A stretch of DNA of 20,000 nucleotides from Neocallimastix lanati (nom. inval.) (taxonomy: Eukaryota; Neocallimastigomycota; Neocallimastigomycetes; Neocallimastigales; Neocallimastigaceae): assembly GCA_016946835.1 (NCBI GenBank), contig JACVTC010000098.1, forward strand, positions 670,001 through 690,000, written 5' to 3'. The notes beneath the pieces are model-generated. The model was not told where the DNA came from and did no database searches. It was given only the letters and a program-made list of their open reading frames with translations. Shown piece after piece: positions 10,182-18,820 of the stretch. The position numbers and the translations under genes were made by a program. The number at the start of each line of letters is the position of its first letter. Position 1 is the stretch's first letter.

Positions 10182-12086
10182 ATGTCTTCTGCTAACACTG
10201 CCTCCGCTAACTCTGCTGCTTACACTACTGTTGGAAACATGACTTACCGTAACTACCAATTAATTGAAAAGAATGAAAGAATCAAGAATTGGGTTGCTGA
10301 AAAAGTTGAACTTTTAAAACCGGACAACGTTTGGATTTGTGATGGTTCTGCTGAAGAAAATCAAGAAATTATTGATAGCTTAGTGAAATCTGGTGTCTTT
10401 ACTAAATTAAATGAAAAGAAAAGACCAAACTGTTATTTAGCTAGATCTGATCCATCTGATGTTGCTAGAGTTGAAAAATGTACTTACATTTGTTCTGAAA
10501 AGGAAGAAGATGCTGGTCCAACTAACAATTGGATGGCTCCAGCTGAAATGAGAGCTATTCTCAATAAATGCTTTGACGGGAGCATGAAGGGTAGAACACT
10601 TTATGTCATCCCATTCTCTATGGGTCCTGTCGGTGGTGATCTTTCTCGTATTGGTATACAATTAACCGATTCAGGTTATGTTGTTGTCAATATGAGAATT
10701 ATGACTAAGATGGGAAAGAATGTCTTAGAAGCTTTGAAGGATGATCAAGAATTTATTCCATGTGTTCATAGTGTAGGTTATCCATTAGAAAAGGGTCAAA
10801 AGGATATTTCTTGGCCATGTAATCAAACCAAATACATTGTTCAATTCCCAGAAAGTCATCAAATTTGGTCATTTGGTTCTGGTTATGGTGGTAATGCATT
10901 ACTTGGTAAGAAATGTTTCGCTTTACGTATTGCTACTAAGATGTGTAATGAGGAAGGTGATGCATTAGCTGAACACATGTTAATTTTAGGATTGACAAGT
11001 CCTGAAAATAAGAAATATTATGTTTGTGCGGCATTCCCTAGTGCTTGTGGTAAAACTAATTTAGCAATGTTAAACCCAACATTAGATGGTTGGAAAGTTG
11101 AATGTGTAGGTGATGATATTGCCTGGTTGAAACTTAATAAGGAAGATGGTCGATTATATGCTATTAATCCTGAAGCTGGATTCTTTGGTGTAGCACCGGG
11201 TACATCAATGAAATCTAATCCTAATGCTATGTTATCTTGCTCGAAAGATACAATCTTTACGAACGTTGCCTTGACTGAGGACGGTGACGTTTGGTGGGAA
11301 GGAATGAGCAAAGAATATCCTGAGGGTAAGACGATTAACTGGCTTGGTCAAGAATTTGATTCGAAAACTAAACCAGCTGATAAGTTACCATTAGCTCATC
11401 CTAACTCTCGATTTACTGCTGTTGCTGCAAATTGTCCTGTAGCTGATAAGGAATATTATAGTAATGGGTGTAAAGCAGTTCCTGTATCTGCTTTCATCTT
11501 TGGTGGAAGAAGAGAGAATACAGTTCCATTAGTTTTGCAATCTCGTGATTGGAATCATGGTGTTCTTTTAGGTTCATCGGTAGCCTCTGAACGTACAGCG
11601 GCTGCTGAAGGTAAACAAGGTACTCTTAGATTTGATCCATTTGCAATGTTGCCATTCTGTGGTTATAATATGGGAGACTACTTTGGATATTGGCTATCCT
11701 TTGTAGATAAGGTTAAAGATCCAAATACTTTACCGAAGATTTTCAATGTAAACTGGTTCCGTAAGGACAATGGTCGTTTCTTATGGCCTGGTTATGGTGA
11801 AAATTCTCGTGTTTTGAAATGGATCATTGACCGAATTGAAGGAAAAGAGAATTCGGCTGTTGAAACGCCTATTGGTTATTTACCAACAGTGGAGTCTCTT
11901 GACTTGTCCGGTTTGGATATCCCAAAAGAAGATTTAGAAAAGATTTTGACGGTTGATGTAGATGCCTACTTGGGTGAAGTTCAAAAGATTCGTGAATATC
12001 ATTCCCAATTTGGTAGTCATTTACCAGCTAAGCTTTCGGCTGAATTAGATGCTTTAGAATCTAGATTAAAGCAAGCTAAAAATTGA
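10182..12086 (+). CDS. pck: Phosphoenolpyruvate carboxykinase, GTP-dependent
   Basis: An intact, intronless 634-residue protein, matching the usual length of about 620 for GTP PEPCK (EC 4.1.1.32). The enzyme interconverts oxaloacetate + GTP with PEP + GDP + CO2. The P-loop FPSACGKTN carries the reactive Cys289, Lys291 and Thr292. Metal ligands are Lys244, His265 and Asp312 (in ECVGDDIAW). The substrate arginine is Arg96 in DVARVE, and [14 protein letters not shown] is strongly conserved. The guanine pocket reads NWFRKD...[10 protein letters not shown]: the aromatic triad is Phe526, Phe533 and Tyr538, where animal enzymes have three Phe. The active-site lid is [12 protein letters not shown]. 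No signal or transit peptide is visible; the Ser/Ala/Thr-rich first 15 residues lack basic residues, so it is probably cytosolic. In gut fungi PEPCK is thought to carboxylate PEP towards malate for the hydrogenosome. The codons include more C/G-ending ones than nearby coding patches, suggesting high expression. The initiating ATG is the first in frame. Confidence 0.98.
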   Translation: MSSANTASANSAAYTTVGNMTYRNYQLIEKNERIKNWVAEKVELLKPDNVWICDGSAEENQEIIDSLVKSGVFTKLNEKKRPNCYLARSDPSDVARVEKCTYICSEKEEDAGPTNNWMAPAEMRAILNKCFDGSMKGRTLYVIPFSMGPVGGDLSRIGIQLTDSGYVVVNMRIMTKMGKNVLEALKDDQEFIPCVHSVGYPLEKGQKDISWPCNQTKYIVQFPESHQIWSFGSGYGGNALLGKKCFALRIATKMCNEEGDALAEHMLILGLTSPENKKYYVCAAFPSACGKTNLAMLNPTLDGWKVECVGDDIAWLKLNKEDGRLYAINPEAGFFGVAPGTSMKSNPNAMLSCSKDTIFTNVALTEDGDVWWEGMSKEYPEGKTINWLGQEFDSKTKPADKLPLAHPNSRFTAVAANCPVADKEYYSNGCKAVPVSAFIFGGRRENTVPLVLQSRDWNHGVLLGSSVASERTAAAEGKQGTLRFDPFAMLPFCGYNMGDYFGYWLSFVDKVKDPNTLPKIFNVNWFRKDNGRFLWPGYGENSRVLKWIIDRIEGKENSAVETPIGYLPTVESLDLSGLDIPKEDLEKILTVDVDAYLGEVQKIREYHSQFGSHLPAKLSAELDALESRLKQAKN

Positions 12087-12240
12087 AGCTGAAAGAATTT
12101 AATTTCTTTTAAAAAATCTTTTTATTTATATTAAATGGACAACATTGTGAATAATTTTAAAATGATCTATGGAGTACTTTTCATGAGCTTTAGAAAGTAA
12201 GTAATAATATATTATTTTCTAAGGTGGTAATAAATTGATT
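12087..12240 (+). other. 3' untranslated region of the PEPCK gene
   Basis: The stop TGA ends at 12086. AATAAA at 12229-12234 is the first canonical poly(A) signal downstream; earlier variants such as TATTAAAT (about 12128) could also serve. An inverted pair TAGAAA/TTTTCTA spans about 12190-12221. Confidence 0.4.
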
Positions 12241-12633
12241 GAATCTAAAAAAAAAGAAAGAAATTAAAAAGAAATCATCATGATTTAATATAAGCAAAAA
12301 TATATATTTATAATAAATAACCTTTATATTAATAATAGATAAAGGAAAAAATTTATTGGTATAATAAATTTTATTTATTATAATTTTGGATTTAGATATA
12401 AACTAAAATGGAATTAAGCATAAAAACCAAAAAGAATTAAAACTGAAAAAAATTAATCTCTTCTCACAAAATATGATTTTAATGTTATTTAATAATCAAA
12501 ACAGAAAAAATATAAAATATTCCTTATTAAAACTAAAATCGTTGACAGAACAATTTAAATTTTTTATAAATAGATGGCTATTGCTATTTAAAAAGTAAGT
12601 TAAAAAGAAAATGATTAATTTTCTATTAACGCG
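12241..12633. other. Intergenic, no gene seen
   Basis: AT-rich spacer. A stretch near 12590-12630 (AAAAAGTAAGTTAAAAAGAAAA...TTTTCTA) loosely resembles 12190-12221 and may be an old direct repeat, but the similarity is mostly A/T and not decisive. Confidence 0.4.
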
Positions 12634-12814
12634 TCGTCTAGTTATTTAAAATGGCATGGTTAAAAAATCGAGAAAACCAATGCATAATATCTTTTATTTT
12701 TAATTTTCAGATGAAAATAACATATATTTATTAGGCTACACTAATAGTAATTTAAGATATCATACTAAGGAAAAATCATTTTCTTATTATTATCATGAAA
12801 TTAGTCGAGCATAA
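12634..12814 (+). mobile_element. Decayed Ty1/copia-type remnant (end of RT / RNase H-like)
   Basis: Bases 12713-12814 read ENNIYLLGYTNSNLRYHTKE and then KSFSYYYHEISRA, closed by TAA. This fits the copia RNase H signature (L-x-G-Y-T/S-D-S-D, about 7 residues, R/K-K-S-T-S-G-Y, then I-S-W). The catalytic-type Asp positions have become Asn, and the Trp is lost. About 20 codons upstream, in another frame, 12634-12660 reads SSSYLKWHG, resembling the RYLKGT element that precedes this site in copia polyproteins. Stops and a frameshift separate the two. No LTRs were recognised. The identification rests on a short pattern and is moderately secure; it cannot encode a working enzyme. Confidence 0.5.
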
Positions 12815-13399
12815 TGAATTGTTTAATTAATTATTAAAATCAAAATAATTTAAAGAAACTATAAAAATTAATAATTTTTTATAAAAATTCTAAAATTAAA
12901 ATCATAATTTGTAAATAATAATTATAAATATTGTAATATTAATTTTTTAAAGTTTTATTTAGGAATTTTATTTTTTAATTTTAATATATTTTTTTGACTA
13001 AAGCAATATATTAAATCGTTATTTTTTTAGAATATTTAATCAGTTTATTATAGAAAGTTACAAAATAATTCATATATTATTTTTTTATTCATAGTGATGT
13101 TTATAAAACAATATCAATAATAGATATTTATTAGTAAATGTCAATATGATTATTTAAATGATAATATATTAATATTTATTAATACATTTATTTATTCTTA
13201 TAATTTTTTTTAAAAAAAAATTAAATAAAATTTATATATAATAAAAAGAATTTTTTAAATGGTGCATTTTTATGTAAATTTTACTTTTCAATTTAAATTT
13301 AATGGTATTTTTTATTATCTTCTCAATATTTAATAAATATATATATTATATTTAAGAATTAGAAATATGAAATTGTTTATAAATAATATATATATTATT
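12815..13399. other. Intergenic, nothing recognised
   Basis: AT-rich DNA between the copia-like remnant and the retroelement cluster. No reading frame, RNA gene or clear repeat was found. Confidence 0.5.
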
Positions 13400-13606
13400 T
13401 CGTGGGACAAATATTACCAAAAATTTACTAGAAAATTTAGACAAATTTGTAATGCAAAAAACGTAAAAAAAGAAGTAATTGTAAATTTTTACTGGGATTG
13501 AGATATGATAGGTTGTCACAGACAATGACGAACGATCCTTGAAGATATTTCCTATACTCATCTTGTTTTCTTTAACAACGTCCCGCATAGTACAACTTTT
13601 TTTATT
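13400..13606 (+). pseudogene. Decayed coding-like island of unknown origin
   Basis: One plus-strand frame from 13400 reads SWDKYYQKFTRKFRQICNAK, continuing to a TGA at 13499-13501 and a second TGA at 13526-13528. It stays open afterwards through LEDISYTHLVFFNNVPHSTT. Base composition is richer in G and C than the flanks, and the residue mix looks like former coding sequence. No family could be named; its position just before LINE debris makes a retroelement source plausible. A minus-strand frame is also open here (13352-13588) but reads as low-quality sequence with a Tyr/Phe run. Confidence 0.3.
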
Positions 13607-13642
13607 TTTTTAATTTTTTATTTTTAATTTCAAATGTACTTT

Positions 13643-13664
13643 TGGAAGTGTATTCTCTTCCCTG

Positions 13665-13707
<43 letters not shown>
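13643..13707 (+). mobile_element. Possible LINE-related fragment ending in an A40 tract
   Basis: TGGAAGTGTATTCTCTTCC at 13643-13661 matches 18 of 19 bases at 15493-15511, the start of the divergent LINE copy, and is followed by an uninterrupted run of 40 A at 13668-13707. The A run may be the tail of an older insertion into which the LINE at 13747 later landed nearby, or a simple homopolymer expansion. Confidence 0.35.
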
Positions 13708-13709
<2 letters not shown>

Positions 13710-13732
13710 AAAATGAATTGTCTACTAGAATC

Positions 13733-13746
13733 ACTCTAAGTGATCT
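13733..13746 (+). repeat. Left target-site duplication of the LINE copy
   Basis: ACTCTAAGTGATCT here and ACTCAAAGTGATCT at 15243-15256 match at 13 of 14 bases. They flank the LINE body and its A tail exactly, as expected for target-primed reverse transcription. Confidence 0.8.
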
Positions 13747-15108
13747 CATCTTTCTTTATTGGAAGTAACAAATTATCTAAAACTGACAACTATACTTATT
13801 TTGGTATTCCTTTTGATGAATCTTTATCACTGACACCTATACAATCCAATTTAAACAGTAATTTAAATGTCAAGTTAAATTTGTACTTTCGATTTCTTAT
13901 TAATAAATCTATTCCTCTCCCATTGAAGAAATATGCTTTAATTTCGTTTATTCTTAGTCTTGTTATATATTATGCTCCTCTCTTTGGTTCAAATAAGAGC
14001 AGATGTTTTAAAGCTCAAAAAATTATAAATAGAGGACTTTATTGGAGTTATGGATTTAAATCTTGCAATTCTAATGTTAGTCTTTATGATATTACTCGTG
14101 AATTGAGAATACCTCCTCTTTCAGCTGTCTGTGCTATATCTCAATTACGACGCTTTAGAAAATGGAAAAATTCATTATGTATTATTAATCATCTCACTAA
14201 TAATATTCCTACTATGTCACATTACTCATGGACTAAAGAATCAAGGACTTTGGATAAGAAATTAAATGGTAAAAAAACAAATGAAATAAAAAAGTTTTAT
14301 TAGGAAAGAGATGTCTTCAAACCCTCCAAAGCTAAAAAAGTAATTATTTACAAGGAGAATGATTTTGGATTTATTTCAGAAATCAGAAACTTAACATTTC
14401 AATATCCTAAGTATCAGTTGGGATTCTTTTGGATTTCTCGAATTAGGTGTGGTTTTAAATTTGACATTAGTATTTCCATTAAAAGAAATATCGTCTCAGA
14501 AGATTGCCCTAAATGTTGCCCTTGTTGTGGTGTTAGTGTACCTAGCTTTTCTCACTGGATCTTTGCCTGTAAAGAATTAGAAAATTACAGAAATAAATCT
14601 TTACCTTTTCTAGATGATCTCTTTTTGAAGTTTGCCATGATAATTGAACAAAAATCCTTGAATGTTTCTTTTAGATTCAGAAAAGGATTATGATAATAAT
14701 ATTTATTATTATATATTGAGTGCTCTTCTTGGCGGGCGTTCAATATATTCAAAAATTAAAGTTAATGATGAGGAACAAAGACAATTAGTTGACAATATTT
14801 TTAAACAAAGTTCAACTTCGTCAACTGTTCCGTATTTTGTGGGGATTGCGGAGTTTTTAACAAACGTAATACCATTAATTTGTCGATCTTTTAGATTGAT
14901 GATGAAATGGTATTCCGTTGAATCTACTGTTGCCGAGAGCGTCGACGTCGAAATGATAAGACATGGATTTTCTCCTCCCGGTGAAATGATAGATACAGAT
15001 TCGATTGATAACACTAATACTGAAATTATTACTCACAATAATAGAAGTGGTGTTATTATCGAGGAATGGGAAAAGTTAGAAGCTCTTGCTTCTAACGCAC
15101 TTTTATAA
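13747..15108 (+). pseudogene. Broken LINE ORF: post-RT region with C-terminal zinc knuckle
   Basis: The first block (13747-14300) reads from SSFFIGSNKLSK into TYFGIPFDESL, matching the Y-x-Y-L-G-I-x-F sequence that follows the RT palm in LINEs. It continues through helical sequence with IPLPLKKYALI and IPPLSAVCAISQLRRF. A single TAG at 14301-14303 interrupts the frame, which otherwise continues to 14693. It holds the knuckle CPKCCPCCG...HWIFAC (about 14506-14570), a CCHC arrangement typical of LINE ORF2 C-termini. A frameshift near 14660-14690 moves to the next frame, which resumes LLDSEKDYDNN...YYILSALLGG and ends WEKLEALASNALL. So there is one nonsense mutation and one frameshift in an otherwise well-preserved frame. 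The proteins involved would bind and reverse-transcribe the element RNA; this copy cannot. Confidence 0.85.
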
Positions 15109-15195
15109 TTTTATAATATATAGTATTTTATTTCATGTAATTTATTATTTTTTTTTTCCTTTAAAATCATGTAATTTTATTATTATTATAAATTA

Positions 15196-15201
15196 AATAA
15201 A
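15196..15201 (+). terminator. Poly(A) signal of the LINE copy
   Basis: AATAAA lies 15 bases before the A24 tail begins at 15217, the expected spacing for cleavage and polyadenylation of the element's transcript. Confidence 0.75.
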
Positions 15202-15242
15202 GTTATTCTCTAAGTCAAAAAAAAAAAAAAAAAAAAAAAACA

Positions 15243-15256
15243 ACTCAAAGTGATCT
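15243..15256 (+). repeat. Right target-site duplication of the LINE copy
   Basis: ACTCAAAGTGATCT follows the A tail, separated by CA, and pairs with 13733-13746 (13 of 14 bases). Confidence 0.8.
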
Positions 15257-15325
15257 GTAGAAATGATTTTGATTCATATTATAATATCATAAATAACTTT
15301 TAAATTTTTTCTTTATTTTCATTGC

Positions 15326-15380
15326 AATTAATAAATAAATAAAGTTAATGTAATGACATTAACTTTATTTATTATTAATT
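15326..15380. repeat. Long perfect hairpin (18-base stem, 25 with one bulge)
   Basis: The left arm 15334-15351 and right arm 15356-15373 are exact reverse complements (core GTTAATGT/ACATTAAC) around the loop AATG. Skipping base 15333 extends the pairing outward to 15326 and 15380. The structure lies 70 bases beyond the LINE's right duplication and is unrelated to the element's own sequence. It could be a transcript-end structure, a tiny inverted-repeat element or the product of a replication foldback. Confidence 0.8.
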
Positions 15381-15423
15381 TTTAATTTTAATATTCTATA
15401 TATTTGATCCATTGTTTTATATA

Positions 15424-15426
<3 letters not shown>

Positions 15427-15467
<41 letters not shown>
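15427..15467. repeat. Uninterrupted T41 tract
   Basis: Forty-one consecutive T, followed by A-rich sequence. It could be the tail of a retroposed sequence inserted in the opposite orientation, but no element body is recognisable next to it. The exact length depends on assembly accuracy. Confidence 0.8.
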
Positions 15468-15471
<4 letters not shown>

Positions 15472-15491
15472 AATAATAAAAAAAAAAAGTA

Positions 15492-15518
15492 ATGGAAGTG
15501 AATTCTCTTCCTAATCAA

Positions 15519-15599
<81 letters not shown>

Positions 15600-15781
15600 T
15601 ATAATAATAATAATAAATTTTATGACCAAAATTTGAAGAATTTAAGCAACGATTCATTCATTTTGTGGATGAAATTTTTGTTATATCAATTTTTTTTTTT
15701 TTTCTTCTCTGGAATGTTCATGAGAAATCGTTGAACATTCCTGATGATAAAGAGAAAGATTTTGATGGTAATACTAATTTT

Positions 15782-15813
<32 letters not shown>

Positions 15814-15901
15814 TTTTTCTTTTTTTTTTTTTTTTTACGTATTGAGTCATCACCTTCTTGGTGGAAAATGCAGTATACGAAATCTTAAAGATCACCTTTG
15901 A
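15492..15901 (+). mobile_element. Divergent LINE C-terminal fragment with microsatellite expansions (copy C)
   Basis: One frame stays open from 15626 to the TGA at 15899-15901. It reads KFEEFKQRFIHFVDEIF, aligning with KELENYRNKSLPFLDDLF of copy B and KLDEFRQQFIQF of copy A. It continues with SLNIPDDKEKDFDGNTN, which aligns with SLNV...LLDSEKDYDNN. After a T/C tract at 15777-15836 comes YVLSHHLLGGK, aligning with YYILSALLGGR. Order and spacing match copy B except for poly-Phe-encoding T tracts, which look like later expansions. Upstream, 15492-15518 (EVNSLPNQ) leads into (AAT)27; this part is in a different frame, and its correspondence to the knuckle region is only suggestive. Apparent ORFs of poly-Asn and poly-Phe here are not genes. 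Confidence 0.65.
15519..15599 (+). repeat. (AAT)27 microsatellite
   Basis: Twenty-seven perfect AAT triplets, which would read as poly-Asn, sit inside the divergent LINE fragment. Imperfect ATA repeats continue to about 15615. Confidence 0.9.
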
Positions 15902-16562
15902 GGAAAGAAGGTATTTTTATTAATAAAAAATCTTTCAATCACTTTCGAGAAGGTCTGCTTTTCCGATTATATATATATATATATACATATATATTATATT
16001 ATATTATATTATATTATTTTAGTTTATTTTAATTATTTTTATTTTTATTTTTATTTTTCTTCTAAAAAAATTTATTGTGTTATTATTAGCATATATTATA
16101 TTTTTAGCTTAATAAATAAAGTAAAAATATATATATATATATATATATATAATTTAAAAACATTAAAAAATCTTTTAGTATAAAGTTATTAGACTAAAAA
16201 GTAATATTTTTTTAATATTTTTTTTTATTTTTATTTTTTTTTTATATTTCAATAAAATGGAAAATATTTATATTTCCCTCTTTTTTTTTTTTTTTTTTTT
16301 TTTCATTATATATATGTATATTATTATATATTATTATATATTATTATTCCAATATCACTTTTTAATTATTATTATTATTAATATTTATTTTTTAATTCTT
16401 ACTTATAAAATTATTTTATTTTTATTTATTAAATATTTATTAAATATTCTTTTTAATAATTAATAGAATAAAAATTAACTAATTGATTTATTAATAAACT
16501 TTAATATTTTTATTATTTTATATACTTTTATTTTGGTATTTCAAGATTATATGAAAATTTAG

Positions 16563-16592
16563 TACTAGGAAAATTTATATATTTTCCTAGTA
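16563..16592. repeat. Perfect 12-base hairpin
   Basis: TACTAGGAAAAT (16563-16574) pairs with ATTTTCCTAGTA (16581-16592) over a 6-base loop. Wobble and Watson-Crick pairs extend the stem by about five more positions. It contains GG/CC pairs in otherwise almost pure A/T DNA, so it is unlikely to be a by-product of base composition. Confidence 0.75.
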
Positions 16593-16619
16593 TTAAGTTT
16601 TTAAATTATATGTACGTAT

Positions 16620-16658
<39 letters not shown>

Positions 16659-16897
16659 ATGATTGTTTGATAATAGAGTTTAAATTTTTTATTTATTTAT
16701 TTAATTATAATAAATTATAAAAAATTGGTATTAAAGGATAATATATATGTAAATTGTTTCCAAATATTTTTTAAATAAATATATATATATGCCATATATA
16801 TTATATTATATTAAAACTTTATTATTAATATTATCAATTAATATTTAGGTTAATAAGTTTTTTAAAAGGTTTAAACTCTTGGAAAACTCTTGGAAAA

Positions 16898-16931
<34 letters not shown>

Positions 16932-17999
16932 AAACAAAAACAAAAAACAAAATACAAAAAAAAAAAAAAAAAAAAAAAGGAATACAAAAAATAAGACTTA
17001 AGAAAATACAAACATATAAAAAAAAAAAAAAAAAAAAAAGGAAATATAATGATAAAAATAATAATAAAAATTTCAAAGTTATTATTTTTATTATTGCTAT
17101 GAAAAAAAAAAATTGAAAGGAATTTAATCTTTTTATTTTTATTTTTACTTTTTAATGATTATTACTATGTAAAATATAATTTTTAATTTATTATATAAAA
17201 AAAAAATTATATATTTTATATTAATTATTTTAATCAATATTTTTAAAAATAAAAATTATAAATATAAATAGGATTTAAAAAAAAAAAAAATACGAATGAT
17301 ATTAATTAGTTTTTAATGAGATTATATATATATATATATATTATTATTTTATTTTAGTACTTTTAAAATTATGTTTTGATTTTATACATATTGGTCTTTG
17401 ATTGTATATTATGAGTTAATCATATGTAAAGTGTTCCCTTTTTTTTTTTTTTTTATTTTTATTTTTATTTTTATTTTTATTTTTTTATTTTTTATTTTTA
17501 ATTTTTTATTTTTAAAAAATACTAAATCTAGCATCGATTTAAAATATTCAAAAAAAGTTTATATACAAAATTTAAACTTTTTTTTTTTTTTTTTTAAAAT
17601 TATTAATTTTTTTTTTTTTTCTTTTTTTTGTTATTCATGAAATAATATAAAAAAATAAAATAGAATTTAAAATAATTAAATATTTTGTGGATTTTATTTT
17701 ATAATTAATAAAAAAATTTTTTTTTTTTTTTTTTTTCCTAATCAATCATATTAAATTATGATACTATTAAAAAACAAAATAAAACAAAAAAAAAGAATTA
17801 AATACATAAATGGCATTTAATTTAAAATCTTAGGTATATTTAAATGATAAAAGTTTTAAAATTTAAATACTTTTTAAATCTTTTTATTATTATTTATTAT
17901 TATTATTATTATTTTTTTTTTCTTAAAAATATAAAATTTTTTAATTGTATGGAATTGGTACTACATATATTATATGTATATATATTAGAATTAAATGAT

Positions 18000-18033
18000 A
18001 GTAATCATGATTATTATAATAATTATGATTACT
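18000..18033. repeat. 34-base near-perfect palindrome
   Basis: The segment reads AGTAATCAT...ATGATTACT around an ATTATTATAATAAT centre. The two 17-base halves are reverse complements except for one G/T position (18009 against 18024). It has no spacer and lies about 220 bases upstream of the gene at 18252, so it could be a dimeric protein-binding site or a cruciform-forming sequence. Confidence 0.75.
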
Positions 18034-18062
18034 GTAATAATTAAGATTTAAAATACTGTTTT

Positions 18063-18105
<43 letters not shown>

Positions 18106-18251
18106 TTTTATTTCTATTATTTAAAAAGTTTACACTTATTTTTTTTTTTTTGTTTTTTTGTTTTATTTTTCTTCTCTTTTTTATTTTTATATTTTTTCAC
18201 TTTATGAATACAAAAAAATATATACAATTTTGATATAAAAAAAAAAAAAAA

Positions 18252-18777
18252 ATGAATATAAATTCTAATTCAATAGATCAATCATTTCATGATAGAGCTC
18301 AAGTGAGTATTAATTGTAAAGAATTATGTCAAGTGGATCATTGATCAATAGATTATAACTTATTCCATATTTATATTTTATATTAAATAGAATGCATTAT
18401 ATAAAATTATGTTTGTGTTATCTTTTAACACAAGAATTCATCCTATAATAAATTGTCTTTTAGCTTTTTTAGAAGGTCCATATAATTTTATTATATATAT
18501 TTTTTATTTTATTTATATATATATTATATATATATATAATAATATATCTAATAATATATCTAATACGTATTAAAATTCCTACTTTTAATAAAAGAATAAA
18601 AATTAAAAAATTAAAAAAAAAAAAAAAAAATAACTTTATATATTACAATCAATAATAGATATCCAACTGTTGTACTTTATTATTTTTGATAAAGATGCTA
18701 TTACAGTTAATGATAGTATATCAAAATTTATAGGGTATTTTGCCCTTGATAATATCGATTATGATAAATTTTGTATG

Positions 18778-18820
<43 letters not shown>

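Larger units (their letters stand above)
13747..15240 (+). mobile_element. 5'-truncated non-LTR retrotransposon (LINE), copy B
   Basis: About 1.5 kb bounded by the 14-base duplication. It starts inside the coding region just after where the RT catalytic palm would end, runs through the thumb-like segment, a Cys/His knuckle and a C-terminal extension to the stop at 15106-15108, then a roughly 110-base 3' UTR, AATAAA and A24 (15217-15240). The 5' truncation, the A tail and the target-site duplication are classical LINE features. The intact A tail and 13/14 duplication suggest a moderately recent insertion, yet the coding frame is already broken. The RT active site and any endonuclease are missing, so it is a dead copy. 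The clade cannot be set without the RT core. Confidence 0.88.
15902..18251. other. Low-complexity intergenic region
   Basis: About 2.3 kb of A/T homopolymers, including a T run at about 16622-16654, T at 16901-16930 facing A runs at about 16957-16978 and 17018-17038, and T38 at 18066-18103. There are (TA)n at about 15969-15984 and 16128-16150, TTTTA repeats at about 17455-17480, and a short direct repeat of CTCTTGGAAAA near 16876-16895. Reading frames here consist of Phe, Ile, Lys or Tyr runs and are rejected. The tail of this region must hold the promoter of the gene starting at 18252, but no box can be singled out. Confidence 0.6.

Noticed and set aside
10437-10661. Minus-strand ORF inside PEPCK
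   Set aside because: Antisense shadow of the PEPCK coding sequence.
11018-11311. Minus-strand ORF inside PEPCK
   Set aside because: Antisense shadow of the P-loop and metal-site region of PEPCK.
14709-15014. Minus-strand ORF of 101 residues
   Set aside because: Antisense of the LINE C-terminal frame, which has homologous copies elsewhere in the window on the plus strand.
15417-15629. Poly-Ile / poly-Lys minus-strand ORF
   Set aside because: Translation of the (AAT)27 and T41 tracts only.
15686-15895. Lys-rich minus-strand ORF
   Set aside because: Antisense of the T tracts in the divergent LINE fragment.
16257-18044. Several Phe/Ile/Tyr-rich ORFs on both strands (16257-16463, 16834-17076, 17398-17640, 17844-18044)
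   Set aside because: They are made of T and A tracts, have no conserved motif and contain no coding-like base composition.
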